Notes under the pieces: model-generated
What the model was told of the DNA's origin: nothing
Databases searched by the model: none
Seen by the model: only the letters and a program-made list of their open reading frames with translations
Shown here: piece after piece, positions 25,504-35,122 of the stretch
Numbering within the stretch: the stretch's first letter is position 1
How the letters are laid out: each line of letters begins with the position of its first letter
Position numbers and translations under genes: made by a program
Assembly: GCA_036337945.1 (NCBI GenBank)
Contig: JAYZDF010000045.1
Span: forward strand, 1 to 64,000
Direction: 5' to 3'
Source of the DNA: JAYZDF01 sp036337945
GTDB lineage: Bacteria; Myxococcota; Kuafuiibacteriia; Kuafuiibacteriales; Kuafuiibacteriaceae
Length of the DNA: 64,000 nt

Positions 25504-26379
25504 CTATCCGCTAATTGCTGCCTTTAGAGTTGTACCCATATCGGCAGGAGTTGAGGCTACATGAACTCCAGCAGACTTGAGCGCTTCGATTTTGTCATCG
25601 GCGGTACCTTTTCCACCAGAGATGATGGCACCAGCATGTCCCATTCTCTTTCCCGGAGGTGCAGTTCGCCCAGCGATAAATCCAACAACTGGTTTCTTCA
25701 TTTCTGCTTTGATGTACGCAGCGGCATTTTCCTCTGCAGTGCCACCGATTTCACCAATCATGATGACCGCATCTGTGTCCTCATCCGCGTTGAAAGCTTC
25801 GAGCACATCAATAAAGTTGGTGCCAGCGACGGGGTCGCCACCAATACCAACGCAGGTTGATTGACCAATATCTAATGCACTAAGCTGCCCTACTGCTTCG
25901 TAGGTCAGAGTACCGGAACGAGATACGACACCAATCCGACCTTCTTTGTGAATGTGGCCGGGCATAATGCCAATCTTGCATTGCCCCGGCGTAATAACGC
26001 CTGGGCAGTTCGGACCAACAAGACGACTGGGCTTGCCTTTCATGAAGCGCGCAACTTTGACCATGTCCGTCACTGGAATACCTTCGGTAATCGCAACGAC
26101 GAGTTCAATACCCGCATCAACCGCTTCACAAATCGCATCCGCCGCAAAGCGTGCGGGAACATAAATGACAGTTGCATTCGCACCCGTCGCTTCTCGCGCG
26201 TCTCCTACGGTATCGAAGATAGGCACGGATTCATCAAATTTTTGTCCGCCCTTACCGGGCGTTACACCGCCCACAACGGCAGTGCCGTACGCCAACATTT
26301 GTTTTGCGTGAAAGGAGCCCGCAGAACCTGTAATTCCCTGTACTAAGACTTTGGTTTCATTATTTACGAAGATTGCCAT
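25504..26379 (-). CDS. sucD: Succinyl-CoA ligase subunit alpha
   Basis: 291 aa, standard length. With SucC it makes ATP/GTP from succinyl-CoA in the TCA cycle. CoA-binding N-terminal Rossmann domain: VLVQGITGSAGSFHAKQML and GGVTPGKGG; ligase part LVGPNCPGVITPGQCKIGIMP; phosphorylated His in GHAGAIISGGKGTA. ATG 26379 with AAAGGAAG upstream and only 14 nt after sucC. It is followed closely by the membrane-protein-pyrB-pyrC'-carA genes, so TCA and pyrimidine genes may share a transcript. Confidence 0.96.
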   Translation of the reverse strand: MAIFVNNETKVLVQGITGSAGSFHAKQMLAYGTAVVGGVTPGKGGQKFDESVPIFDTVGDAREATGANATVIYVPARFAADAICEAVDAGIELVVAITEGIPVTDMVKVARFMKGKPSRLVGPNCPGVITPGQCKIGIMPGHIHKEGRIGVVSRSGTLTYEAVGQLSALDIGQSTCVGIGGDPVAGTNFIDVLEAFNADEDTDAVIMIGEIGGTAEENAAAYIKAEMKKPVVGFIAGRTAPPGKRMGHAGAIISGGKGTADDKIEALKSAGVHVASTPADMGTTLKAAISG

Positions 26380-26393
26380 GATTTTTTCTTCCT

Positions 26394-27563
26394 TTACCCT
26401 ACTAGACCGACAACTTTTTGAGCCGCATCACCGAGGTCATCTGCGGTGACTAATTCCAAACCAGACTCGGCGAGCAACTTCTTACCAAGCTCGACGTTAG
26501 TTCCTTGAAGTCGAACAACAACCGGCACAGTGATGCCGATGCTTTTTGCAGCTTCGATAACACCTTGGGCAATGACGTCGCATTTCATGATTCCACCGAA
26601 TATATTGACCAAGATGGCCTTCACATTGGGATCTTCCAGAATAATTTTGAATGCAGCGGTCACCGTCTCTGCGTTTGCGCTACCACCTACATCAAGGAAG
26701 TTCGCCGGTGAGCCACCTGCGTGCTTGATAATATCCATCGTACCCATGGCTAAGCCAGCGCCGTTCACAAGACAGCCGATGCTTCCATCAAGAGCAATGT
26801 AGCTGAGGCCATACTCTTTTGCTTTGATCTCTTTCGAATCTTCTTCGGTCAAATCACGGAGTTCCACGACCGCCGGCTGGCGATAAAGAGCATTATCATC
26901 AAAATTCATCTTCGCATCGAGCGCCAAAAGGTCACCCTGTTTTGTCGAGATAAGAGGGTTGATTTCGAGAATCGAAGCATCTGTGGCAATAAATGCCTCG
27001 TATAGTCGCATAGCCATTTTGACCATTTTGCCAACCAACTGAGGCTTGAGACCGATTCCAAACGCTGCGTTCCTAATTTGATAGGCCATGATTCCGTTGA
27101 GCGGGTCTACGGCTACCTTTTGAATTTTTTCAGGAGTAGCGGCCGCAACCTCTTCGATATCCATGCCGCCCTCACTAGAAAGCATGAACGTATATTTTTG
27201 GGTTTCTCGATCGAGCACGAAACCCGCATAAAGTTCGTTTTCGATATCGAGACCTTGCTCTACTAAAAGAGTTCGAACCTTTTGTCCTTCAGGCCCCGTT
27301 TGGTGGGTCACTAGGTCCATGCCAAGAATGTCATTGGCACGCGCTTCTGCGTCGGCAACATCGTCACAAACCTTGACACCGCCGCCTTTACCGCGTCCGC
27401 CAGCATGGATCTGCGCCTTCACGACTACTTTCGAGCTGCCTTCAGAGATTAACCTCTCAGCAATCTTTTTTGCTTCAGCCACTGTCTGGGCGACTTGTCC
27501 GTTCGGTACGGGTACACCGTACTTACGTAAAATTTCTTTTGCTTGATACTCGTGGATTTTCAT
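26394..27563 (-). CDS. sucC: Succinyl-CoA ligase subunit beta
   Basis: 389 aa from ATG 27563, which follows a textbook GGAGG 5 nt upstream and begins with the family's MKIHEYQAKEILRKYGVPVP; the longer open frame is not used. ATP-grasp domain: VVKAQIHAGGRGKGGGVKV, LEINPLI, LDAKMNFDDNALYR; C-terminal ligase domain: GCLVNGAGLAMGTMDI, FLDVGGSAN, NIFGGIMKCDVIA. First gene of the long 27.6-18.3 kb minus-strand run. Divergent from the transglutaminase gene across 104 nt, in which both promoters must lie. Confidence 0.96.
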   Translation of the reverse strand: MKIHEYQAKEILRKYGVPVPNGQVAQTVAEAKKIAERLISEGSSKVVVKAQIHAGGRGKGGGVKVCDDVADAEARANDILGMDLVTHQTGPEGQKVRTLLVEQGLDIENELYAGFVLDRETQKYTFMLSSEGGMDIEEVAAATPEKIQKVAVDPLNGIMAYQIRNAAFGIGLKPQLVGKMVKMAMRLYEAFIATDASILEINPLISTKQGDLLALDAKMNFDDNALYRQPAVVELRDLTEEDSKEIKAKEYGLSYIALDGSIGCLVNGAGLAMGTMDIIKHAGGSPANFLDVGGSANAETVTAAFKIILEDPNVKAILVNIFGGIMKCDVIAQGVIEAAKSIGITVPVVVRLQGTNVELGKKLLAESGLELVTADDLGDAAQKVVGLVG

Positions 27564-27667
27564 CAAACCTCCGTTCACGAGGCTTCTACGACTTCCCGAT
27601 GTCGTTCGCAACGCCTCAAAACACAGAAAGGGGTTTTTATCGGACAAATTCGGTGTAGCCTAGGTGT

Positions 27668-30600
27668 GTGCTCGCCTCATTTGTCCTCGCAAACATGCTG
27701 GCCACGGCGTTACCGCCAGCAATCCCGGCTGCCGAGCCAGATCGCTGGAACGATCGTTCAGACTTCTTTCTTCGAGAACTCACCAAGACCTCGAATGCTA
27801 TCCGCAAAAACGATCCCTCTGCCCTAGCGCGGGTATACCGCCTATGGAACGTGGCAGCCCTGACGGATAACACCGGCAAATTACCAACCGAACTGCTGCG
27901 ACTTACCCGCACAAAACGCCTCGATCCGTTCGTTCGAGACCATTTGTATTACATGCTCAAAGATCTCGCTTTCCAAAGGGGAGATCAAGAATCGGTTCAA
28001 ACGTATGTCGACAAATTAGGGCTCGCACAGAATGGCTGGTTCATTGGTCCTTTTGAAAACTCCGGTAACAGCGGTCATCGTCAAACATTCGCCCCCGAAT
28101 CCACCTTCGATATTAGCAAGGCCTACTCCGGGAAAACCAGTAAAATTAAATGGAGAGCCTTGGATGGGTTGATGCCTAACGGCGAAGCGATGCTCGGCCA
28201 CCTAATTACTCCGAGCAAAGAAGCCACCGCTTATGTCGCCTTCGGAATATCAGCCCAAAAAAAAGGAAAAGCAGCTCTTCGCATCGGTGCGGGGGATCGT
28301 ACGAAAGTTTTTCTCAATGGCCAACTTCTGTTCGATTACGAGGGAAGTAGGAGCGCGGACTTCGACCAAATCAATATTCCAATCACTCTGGTTCGAGGAG
28401 AGCATCGCCTTGTCATCAAAAACTCGTGGCAATCAAGGCGTAGTAAAGTCCTTGTGCGGCTGACCAAACCTAAGGGGGGCAAACTCAGCTGGGCTAACAT
28501 TCACGGTAGACGGGCTACAATTGAGGCTTCGTTCACGCAATCTTCCAAAATACCAAAATCAACACACACCATCAGAGAGCCCTTGGACCAAATCAATAAG
28601 CTTCTGTCGATAAGCGAAGGGAGGAAACGTGCTGAGTTATTGGGTCTTCGAGCCGACCTGTATACACTCTTAGGCCTCTATGATCGAAGCCGTCAACCAT
28701 CCCCTCCACGGACCGACCTTGAGGAAGCAATTCAACTTGCCCCTGACGTCCCCTTACTCAGATTTCTTTATGGCTTTCGTGTGGCGCGTGTTAATCGCCC
28801 AATAGGACAAGCTCAACTCCTTGAAACTATTCGCGTTGATCCCAAGTTTACACCCGCAATTGTGAAACTAGCGGATTTTGCTCGTTCGTCCGGTCGTAGC
28901 GCCGATGAACGAAGGCTCCTACGCAAAGCACTTTTCCTGGCGCCAAAAGACTTACAAGCAAATATTCAACTCGCTGACGCAAAGTTCAGAAATGAATTCG
29001 AGCGGGAAGCAGCCTTCTTCCGACTGAAGCAAATTTGCGACGATGAGCGTAGTCACTATTGTCTGACCGTTCTAAGCAGCATGGCGAAAAAGCTCGGAAA
29101 CTTTGAGCTGTCACTTAGCCTCGGTGAAAAATCTCTGGAACTGAATCAGCAACAACATCGATTGCGAAAAAGGCTCGCTTCTTTATTTTTCCGGAACGGC
29201 AATCACGAGCGAGCAATCAAACTTTTGCGTGACGCAATAAAGCTATGGCCTTATCGTGTCTCGAACTACGTTGAACTGATTGACATTCTCCGAGGTCTGA
29301 ACCGGATAACAGAGGCTCAAGAGGTACTTCGTATTGCGAGGAGCTGCTTTCCGCAGGAGCTGTCACTCCTCGTGCTCTCCAAGGAAATTGCTCTGAAAAG
29401 CGGTAATCAACGCTTGGCTATCGAAGCTCTTCGAGCATCGCTAGCCATCGATCCGAACCAAGCAAATGTGCGTCGCCAACTCAATCAAATCGTAGGGCAA
29501 AAGAATGAGCTGGAAGAGCTTGTTGATGAAGATGCTGACAAAATCACTGCTTCGCCTATTTCCTCCGAAGAGAAAAAAGACGGGCTAATATACCTCTTAG
29601 ACAAACAAGCGATACAGCTCTACGAAACGGGTCAATTTACTCGGGTTCATCAATTCATCATTCGACTGCACGACAAGAATCTTAGCGAGGCTCTGAACAA
29701 CCAACGCATTTACTTCACGCCAGGCCGCGAGCGGGTAGAAATCCTCGCCGCCGAAAAACGTACGCGAGAGGGAAACATTATTCGTGCAGAACGAATTACC
29801 GAAAGTCGCCCCAGAGGAAAAGTTGCCGGAACTTATGTAGACCAACGCTGGAAGTTAATTCAATTTAAGAACATCAATCCAGGAGATAGCGTTCATATCC
29901 GCTATCGAGTGGATAGCATTGGTCCCAATATGTTTGGAGATTTTTTCGGAGATATAAGTCTTCTCCAATCAGGTGCACCGAAACAGCGAGTCACGAGACT
30001 CATTCGTGCTCCGAGCTCTCAACCACTTTACGCCACCCAACTACGAATAGATCCGCCTGCAATTCGAGAAAAAGACGGAACAAGAGAAATAAAGTGGTAC
30101 ATTGCAAAGCTCCCTCCCCTTGAGCAAGAACCCGCAAGCCCCCCCTTCGCAAATCGTTCTGCGCTTGTGAGCGTCACGACTTACCGCGATTGGAATGAAC
30201 TTGGGCAATGGTACTCCACCCTCATAAAAGAGCAATTCGAACTGGACGACGCTGCCCGAGAAGCCGGCCGTAGAACTCTCCAAGGAGCGGCAACAAACCG
30301 AGAAAAAATCGAGAGACTTTATGAGTATGTGATCAAAAATACTCGATACGTAGGCATAGAACTCGGAATTCACGGGTGGAAGCCTTTTCAGGCTGCTGAG
30401 ACACACAGAAGACGTTACGGAGACTGCAAAGACAAAGCGACATTACTCGCGGCATTACTCAGAGATAACGGGATAGAAGCAACCATCGCGCTAGTTCGCA
30501 CTTCCGACCGCGGTGAGCTCCCAGTGAACCACGCAAGCATGTGGGCTTTTAATCACGCCATCACCTTTGTGCCCAGCGAAAACCTCTTCCTCGATGGAAC

Positions 30601-31345
30601 AGCAGAGTATTCTGGAACCAACGAGCTTCCTTATCTCGACCAAGGCGCTCAAGTATTGGTCGTCTGGCCGGATGGCAAAACGGAGACGCGCACTTTGCCA
30701 CGTAGCTCATCCGAGCAAAACACTCAGATAAGTATTCTATCAGCAATTATCTCAAAAGACGGTCGTCTTGACCTATCGGCCACCGAAAAAGTCACAGGTG
30801 CTTTTGCCCCGAGCCTGCGGCGACGTTTTCAAGACGAAGACAAACGACGTTTTCAATTAGAGCGACGACTAGGGAAGTACCTTCCGGGAGTTCGCATCTC
30901 TGAATCGAGGTTTTCTAATTTGGAAGAAGTAGAAGCTCATCCGGAGATTGCTTATGAGGCAACGATGGCGAAATTTGGAGATACCTCTGAAAAAACGCTT
31001 TCGATTCCGATAACCTTTTTTGACCTGAACCTGCGGGCAAAACTCGCGTCGTTGCCGAAGCGAACAGAGCCTCTTTATTTCTCTTATCCGTGGAGCACAA
31101 CGGAAAAAACAGAATTTCAACTACCGAAAGGATTCACGATCGAAGAGGGGCTCACGGACTCTCGTATCGAATCGAAGTATATCTCGATGGTCAGAAAATT
31201 CAGACAAAGAGGTGCAACCCTCATTGTCGAAACAAAAGTTTCCCTGAAAACAAATACGGTTCCCATCAAAGATTATAACTTTTTCCGAAAAGACTGCGAA
31301 AGAATCGACAATGAGCTGTCTAAGCGAATCAAGGTCCGAAGATGA
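27668..31345 (+). CDS. Secreted TPR / DUF3857 / transglutaminase protein, catalytic triad intact
   Basis: 1225 aa, GTG start with a signal-like N-terminus (LASFVLANMLATALPPAIPA). Order: helical region; a beta-sandwich resembling PA14/carbohydrate-binding folds with NGWFIGPFEN and TKVFLNGQLLF (about 115-280); TPR-like helices (about 330-600, including YDRSRQPSPPRTDLEEAIQL and GNHERAIKLLRDAIKLWP); DUF3857 (about 675-830, RIYFTPGRERVEIL, NINPGDSVHIRYRVDS); and transglutaminase-like core with Cys920 in RYGDCKDKATLL, His963 in FNHAITFV and Asp976 in LFLDGTAEY, then a C-terminal beta domain. Such proteins act outside the cytoplasm as proteases, cross-linkers or binding modules; the substrate is unknown. 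Overlaps the next gene by 4 nt. Confidence 0.85.
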   Translation: MLASFVLANMLATALPPAIPAAEPDRWNDRSDFFLRELTKTSNAIRKNDPSALARVYRLWNVAALTDNTGKLPTELLRLTRTKRLDPFVRDHLYYMLKDLAFQRGDQESVQTYVDKLGLAQNGWFIGPFENSGNSGHRQTFAPESTFDISKAYSGKTSKIKWRALDGLMPNGEAMLGHLITPSKEATAYVAFGISAQKKGKAALRIGAGDRTKVFLNGQLLFDYEGSRSADFDQINIPITLVRGEHRLVIKNSWQSRRSKVLVRLTKPKGGKLSWANIHGRRATIEASFTQSSKIPKSTHTIREPLDQINKLLSISEGRKRAELLGLRADLYTLLGLYDRSRQPSPPRTDLEEAIQLAPDVPLLRFLYGFRVARVNRPIGQAQLLETIRVDPKFTPAIVKLADFARSSGRSADERRLLRKALFLAPKDLQANIQLADAKFRNEFEREAAFFRLKQICDDERSHYCLTVLSSMAKKLGNFELSLSLGEKSLELNQQQHRLRKRLASLFFRNGNHERAIKLLRDAIKLWPYRVSNYVELIDILRGLNRITEAQEVLRIARSCFPQELSLLVLSKEIALKSGNQRLAIEALRASLAIDPNQANVRRQLNQIVGQKNELEELVDEDADKITASPISSEEKKDGLIYLLDKQAIQLYETGQFTRVHQFIIRLHDKNLSEALNNQRIYFTPGRERVEILAAEKRTREGNIIRAERITESRPRGKVAGTYVDQRWKLIQFKNINPGDSVHIRYRVDSIGPNMFGDFFGDISLLQSGAPKQRVTRLIRAPSSQPLYATQLRIDPPAIREKDGTREIKWYIAKLPPLEQEPASPPFANRSALVSVTTYRDWNELGQWYSTLIKEQFELDDAAREAGRRTLQGAATNREKIERLYEYVIKNTRYVGIELGIHGWKPFQAAETHRRRYGDCKDKATLLAALLRDNGIEATIALVRTSDRGELPVNHASMWAFNHAITFVPSENLFLDGTAEYSGTNELPYLDQGAQVLVVWPDGKTETRTLPRSSSEQNTQISILSAIISKDGRLDLSATEKVTGAFAPSLRRRFQDEDKRRFQLERRLGKYLPGVRISESRFSNLEEVEAHPEIAYEATMAKFGDTSEKTLSIPITFFDLNLRAKLASLPKRTEPLYFSYPWSTTEKTEFQLPKGFTIEEGLTDSRIESKYISMVRKFRQRGATLIVETKVSLKTNTVPIKDYNFFRKDCERIDNELSKRIKVRR

Positions 31346-34300
31346 ATAGAATTAAATCCGCAACTCTAATTATTTTCCTAGGCCTTTTTTCGGTCAGCTG
31401 CTCAACTTTAGCTCCGCTACAAACCTGGCATAAGCCAAGTGAGATAGCGAAGATGACGGAGCCTCCGTCAGACATCTCTGAAGCATTCGATATTTTGGCT
31501 ATTGAAGGCAACGACATAAATACAGCACGGGAACTAATTAAGTCGACACCACAAGATTTTGCTCTACCTACAGCTTCACGTCAGGCATTTATAAGCCACC
31601 TTAGTTTACAACACGATGAATGTTTGAAATTCACCCTGAGAATTCTCGAGAATTCGCCTGACACGGTCGACGGCTTGTATTTTCTGCAACAACTCACTCG
31701 ACAATACGAGGACCTTCTTTACGAGAAAGACAACCTCATAAGAAGTCTTGAGAAGTCCCTCAGGAAAAGCAAAACCCCGCTCATCATCAACTATCTTACA
31801 CGGCTCTTGTATCGAATCTATGACCATGAAGGAGATACTGAAAAAGCTGAGGAGACCTTAGAACGTGGAGGATGGCTTTTTCAATCGAGACACATAGGTC
31901 CAGTCGCACCTTATTCATATTACGGCCTTGAGTTCTCAGAGATGGTCACCTCTACTGAAGCACTACAAAACACCAAATTCGCCGGCCGGACGCGCTTTGT
32001 AAAACAAAGCGACGCACTCCAAACCGAAATGGTTATAAGTCGAGATAGTGATGCCGGAATTCATCTTGCTGAAAGTTACTTCAAGTTGCCTTTACAATCT
32101 GAGAAAGAATCGCTCACGCTCATTATTAGGTCTTCACAGGGATACCGTATTTTCGTCGATAACCAAGAAATTTTGCGGCGAGCAGGTGAATCACAATCTA
32201 AACCAAGACTGCAAATGGCGAATCTGAAACTTAGCGGAGGATGGCACAGAATTCGTATTGCTTCAGTCGCTGCTGGAAACAGTTCGGTCCACGTTTCTTT
32301 ACTCAAAAGTAATGGTGAGCCTCTCATTGAAAAGCATACCTTTCAGCCTCATCCAATTCCTGAGACATCAAGACCGTTAGCACCTCGTGAATTTTCTCTC
32401 CTTAAACAGTTTGACACCTTGAGTCTTTCTCAAATCGTAGACACCAAGTATCACCTGCTTCTCAAGAGTCTGATTTCTACGAATCCCTTCATCCATGCGC
32501 CTGAGGTTGCACGTTCTCTTCTACGACCTATCCAGTCGAAAGCGTCTGAGAGTGCTTTATTCCACTATAGTCTCGCGAAATTATCTCAGACGAAGAATAA
32601 CTCAAAGGGTCAGCAAATATCTCATCTAGAAACAGCACGGAGATTATCGAACAACGTTCCTCTCTACGTTCTTGAACTCGTAAAGAGGACAGTATCTAAC
32701 GAGCCCGAAAAAGCTCTCAACATGATTATGTCGCTGGAGAAATCATCAAAACCTTCTCCGCAAATCACTTTGCTCAAATTTGCGATATATAAACTTCGCG
32801 GATGGCTCCAATTTGCCGATAAAACCTACAAACAAGCGCTAGGAGGCTGGTTAGCCCAAGACAACATCCTGGGTGCGCTTTCCTATTTTCGGAGCCGCAA
32901 AGACGTAGAAACGGTACGGCAACTAGAGGAAAGATTCATCAACGGCAGTGGTTCTTATGCAGAAGATGCAAAGCTAAGACTGAAACAGTATCGAGGACAG
33001 CCCGCAGAGCTTGAGCCTTTACTAAAACGAGCTCTTGCAAGTAAAGCGTCAAGTCGCGCAAGCTATGTAGATTTAGCAAGATTCTATCTCTCCCAATCAA
33101 AACCGGAGGAAGCGATAAAGGTCGCAAACGACTATCTGAAAAAGAATCCTGATTCTACCGAGATGATGAGAGTCGCTATTTCTGGACTTCAAATCTTGGG
33201 TGACAACGATAAGTTGTTCAAATTCATTAACACCCATCAAGATTACCTCAGTTCAAATCTTGAGTTCGAGATACTTCGTGCGTCTCTTGAAAATCGCGTC
33301 ATCGGGCTTCCTCATAGAAATTCGAAACTTGCGAAGCTCCTTGAGGTTGATCCCATCACCATCGCTTCAGAACCTCTCCGAAAACAATGGCAGAAACATG
33401 GAACTGTGAGGCTTCTCGATCGCCATGTCGACTATGTCCGAGCGAATGGTCACGCCCTAAGCATGACTCACTTTTTGACTCGGCTCATGACAAAAGAAGC
33501 TGCCGATAAAGCAGGCGAGATACCCATCCAAGAAGGAGTCGTACGTCTATCTCTCCGTACAATCAAGCCCTCTGGACTATCGATAGATGCAGAGCATCAT
33601 CGAGGGAAGTCTGATTTTTCTTTTGCAAGTCTCGCGCCCGGCGATACAATCGAAGATCAATCTGTGACTATTTCTGAGCCTAGATCAAGAGACGGCGGAT
33701 ATCAGCAGATCTTCTACTTTCAGGACTCGGCACCTAATCTACGAAGCGAGTTTATCGTAGTCACGCCCAACAATATGAAACTCGAATATCGTAGCTATAA
33801 TGGGGCGCCGAAACCCAAAATCATTAAGGAAGCCAACGAAACAATATATGTCTGGCGACGCGATAATGTTCCTGCTCAAAAGCCAGAGCCTCATTCAGTG
33901 CATTCTCGAGAGTTCACACCTTTCGTCGTTGTTTCTCATGGACTCACTAACCAGTCAGCAAGGCAACAAAACGCCGGACTATATTATGGGGCCTTTCGCG
34001 GCTCTTACGACATTACATTGACCGCTAAAAAACTCATTAGTGACGATGACTCAGCTCAAAGGAAAGCTGAAAAGATCTTCAGCTGGATTTTGCAAGAAAT
34101 TAAGCCCGGCAACGAATTCTCACCTGCCGAAACCTTGAAGAATAAAGAAGGCAATCGGTTTGCATTATTTGCGGTGATGCTGGATGCTGTTGGTGTAAAA
34201 TCGGAGATCGCACTTACCCGGTCTGACTTTACCTACCAAGTAGAACCTCAATACCCAGACACGCGCTACTACAACATTCCGCTTCTCAAAATAATGGATG

Positions 34301-35115
34301 GAAAGAAAACCACATGGGCAAGAATTAGCCGAAGACTCAGCTGGCTTGGAAAACTGCAGCCAGACCTACAAAACAGCTCATATATTCTTGCGTCTGACCC
34401 GCAAGCCAAACCGACCAGATTCACGAATACTGATATCGCAAATTGGTATTCGAAATCCCGGATTGAGCTATCTATCACCGCGACGGGACAAGCAATAGGT
34501 GCGTTACATATCACACTACCCTACGGTATTGGAGAGTCTCTCAGACAGCCGTTGAGTGTTATTTCGGAAAAGAATAAAGCTCAAGTTCTCACCCGCTGGA
34601 TAGGCTCTATCATCCAAGGCTTTGACGCGTTCGACTATGAATTCAGCCCGCCAAGCGATAATCCAGCCCAGCCAGTCAGCCTGGTCATCAAGATCGCGTC
34701 GAGGAGCCTACTACAAGTCGCCGAAGGCAAAGTTATGCTGCCACGCTTTTTTGATAACTTTATTGCGTCAGAGATGATCGGAACACCAAGCCTTTCTGAG
34801 TACATCAAGCTATCCGATCGAACTGTCCCATTACTTTTCCGGGGACTGAAAGAAGATATGACCGTCGTGCTGAAATTCAAGTCGAAATTAGGTCTCCCGA
34901 GCAGGTCTCCAAAATCGTGGACAAGAAAATCGAAATGGGGAAAATTCGAGCAATCCTTTGAATGGGATCAAAAAGCGAACACTGCGACATTACGAAGGGT
35001 TGTAGACATGCCTCATACTCGCATATCGACGTCCGACTACATTGAGTTCCTAGATCTTATCCACGAACTTAGACTCCGAATTCGAGACCAACTCGTCATA
35101 GATGCGGTTCTTTAG
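31342..35115 (+). CDS. Lipoprotein paralogue of the preceding protein, transglutaminase core degenerate
   Basis: 1257 aa; ATG overlaps the previous TGA (ATGA). The signal peptide ends in lipobox LFSVSC (Cys about 20). Same architecture as its neighbour: helical N-terminus, beta-sandwich (about 220-340, YRIFVDNQEILRRAGE, GGWHRIRIAS), TPR-like repeats (about 360-700), DUF3857 (about 730-890, SLAPGDTIEDQSVTISEP) and a transglutaminase-like core (about 905-1000). The core motif reads NKEGNRFALFAVML where the partner has YGDCKDKATLLAALL, and there is no Cys anywhere in the C-terminal half, so the classical activity is lost. It probably works as a membrane-anchored partner or scaffold. RecD2 follows with its start just past the stop. 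Confidence 0.8.
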   Translation: MNRIKSATLIIFLGLFSVSCSTLAPLQTWHKPSEIAKMTEPPSDISEAFDILAIEGNDINTARELIKSTPQDFALPTASRQAFISHLSLQHDECLKFTLRILENSPDTVDGLYFLQQLTRQYEDLLYEKDNLIRSLEKSLRKSKTPLIINYLTRLLYRIYDHEGDTEKAEETLERGGWLFQSRHIGPVAPYSYYGLEFSEMVTSTEALQNTKFAGRTRFVKQSDALQTEMVISRDSDAGIHLAESYFKLPLQSEKESLTLIIRSSQGYRIFVDNQEILRRAGESQSKPRLQMANLKLSGGWHRIRIASVAAGNSSVHVSLLKSNGEPLIEKHTFQPHPIPETSRPLAPREFSLLKQFDTLSLSQIVDTKYHLLLKSLISTNPFIHAPEVARSLLRPIQSKASESALFHYSLAKLSQTKNNSKGQQISHLETARRLSNNVPLYVLELVKRTVSNEPEKALNMIMSLEKSSKPSPQITLLKFAIYKLRGWLQFADKTYKQALGGWLAQDNILGALSYFRSRKDVETVRQLEERFINGSGSYAEDAKLRLKQYRGQPAELEPLLKRALASKASSRASYVDLARFYLSQSKPEEAIKVANDYLKKNPDSTEMMRVAISGLQILGDNDKLFKFINTHQDYLSSNLEFEILRASLENRVIGLPHRNSKLAKLLEVDPITIASEPLRKQWQKHGTVRLLDRHVDYVRANGHALSMTHFLTRLMTKEAADKAGEIPIQEGVVRLSLRTIKPSGLSIDAEHHRGKSDFSFASLAPGDTIEDQSVTISEPRSRDGGYQQIFYFQDSAPNLRSEFIVVTPNNMKLEYRSYNGAPKPKIIKEANETIYVWRRDNVPAQKPEPHSVHSREFTPFVVVSHGLTNQSARQQNAGLYYGAFRGSYDITLTAKKLISDDDSAQRKAEKIFSWILQEIKPGNEFSPAETLKNKEGNRFALFAVMLDAVGVKSEIALTRSDFTYQVEPQYPDTRYYNIPLLKIMDGKKTTWARISRRLSWLGKLQPDLQNSSYILASDPQAKPTRFTNTDIANWYSKSRIELSITATGQAIGALHITLPYGIGESLRQPLSVISEKNKAQVLTRWIGSIIQGFDAFDYEFSPPSDNPAQPVSLVIKIASRSLLQVAEGKVMLPRFFDNFIASEMIGTPSLSEYIKLSDRTVPLLFRGLKEDMTVVLKFKSKLGLPSRSPKSWTRKSKWGKFEQSFEWDQKANTATLRRVVDMPHTRISTSDYIEFLDLIHELRLRIRDQLVIDAVL

Positions 35116-35122
35116 GGAATCT

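Noticed and set aside
35102..35122. Upstream ATG of recD2
   Set aside because: It lies inside the preceding gene without a ribosome site, while ATG 35123 has AGGGA at the right distance.
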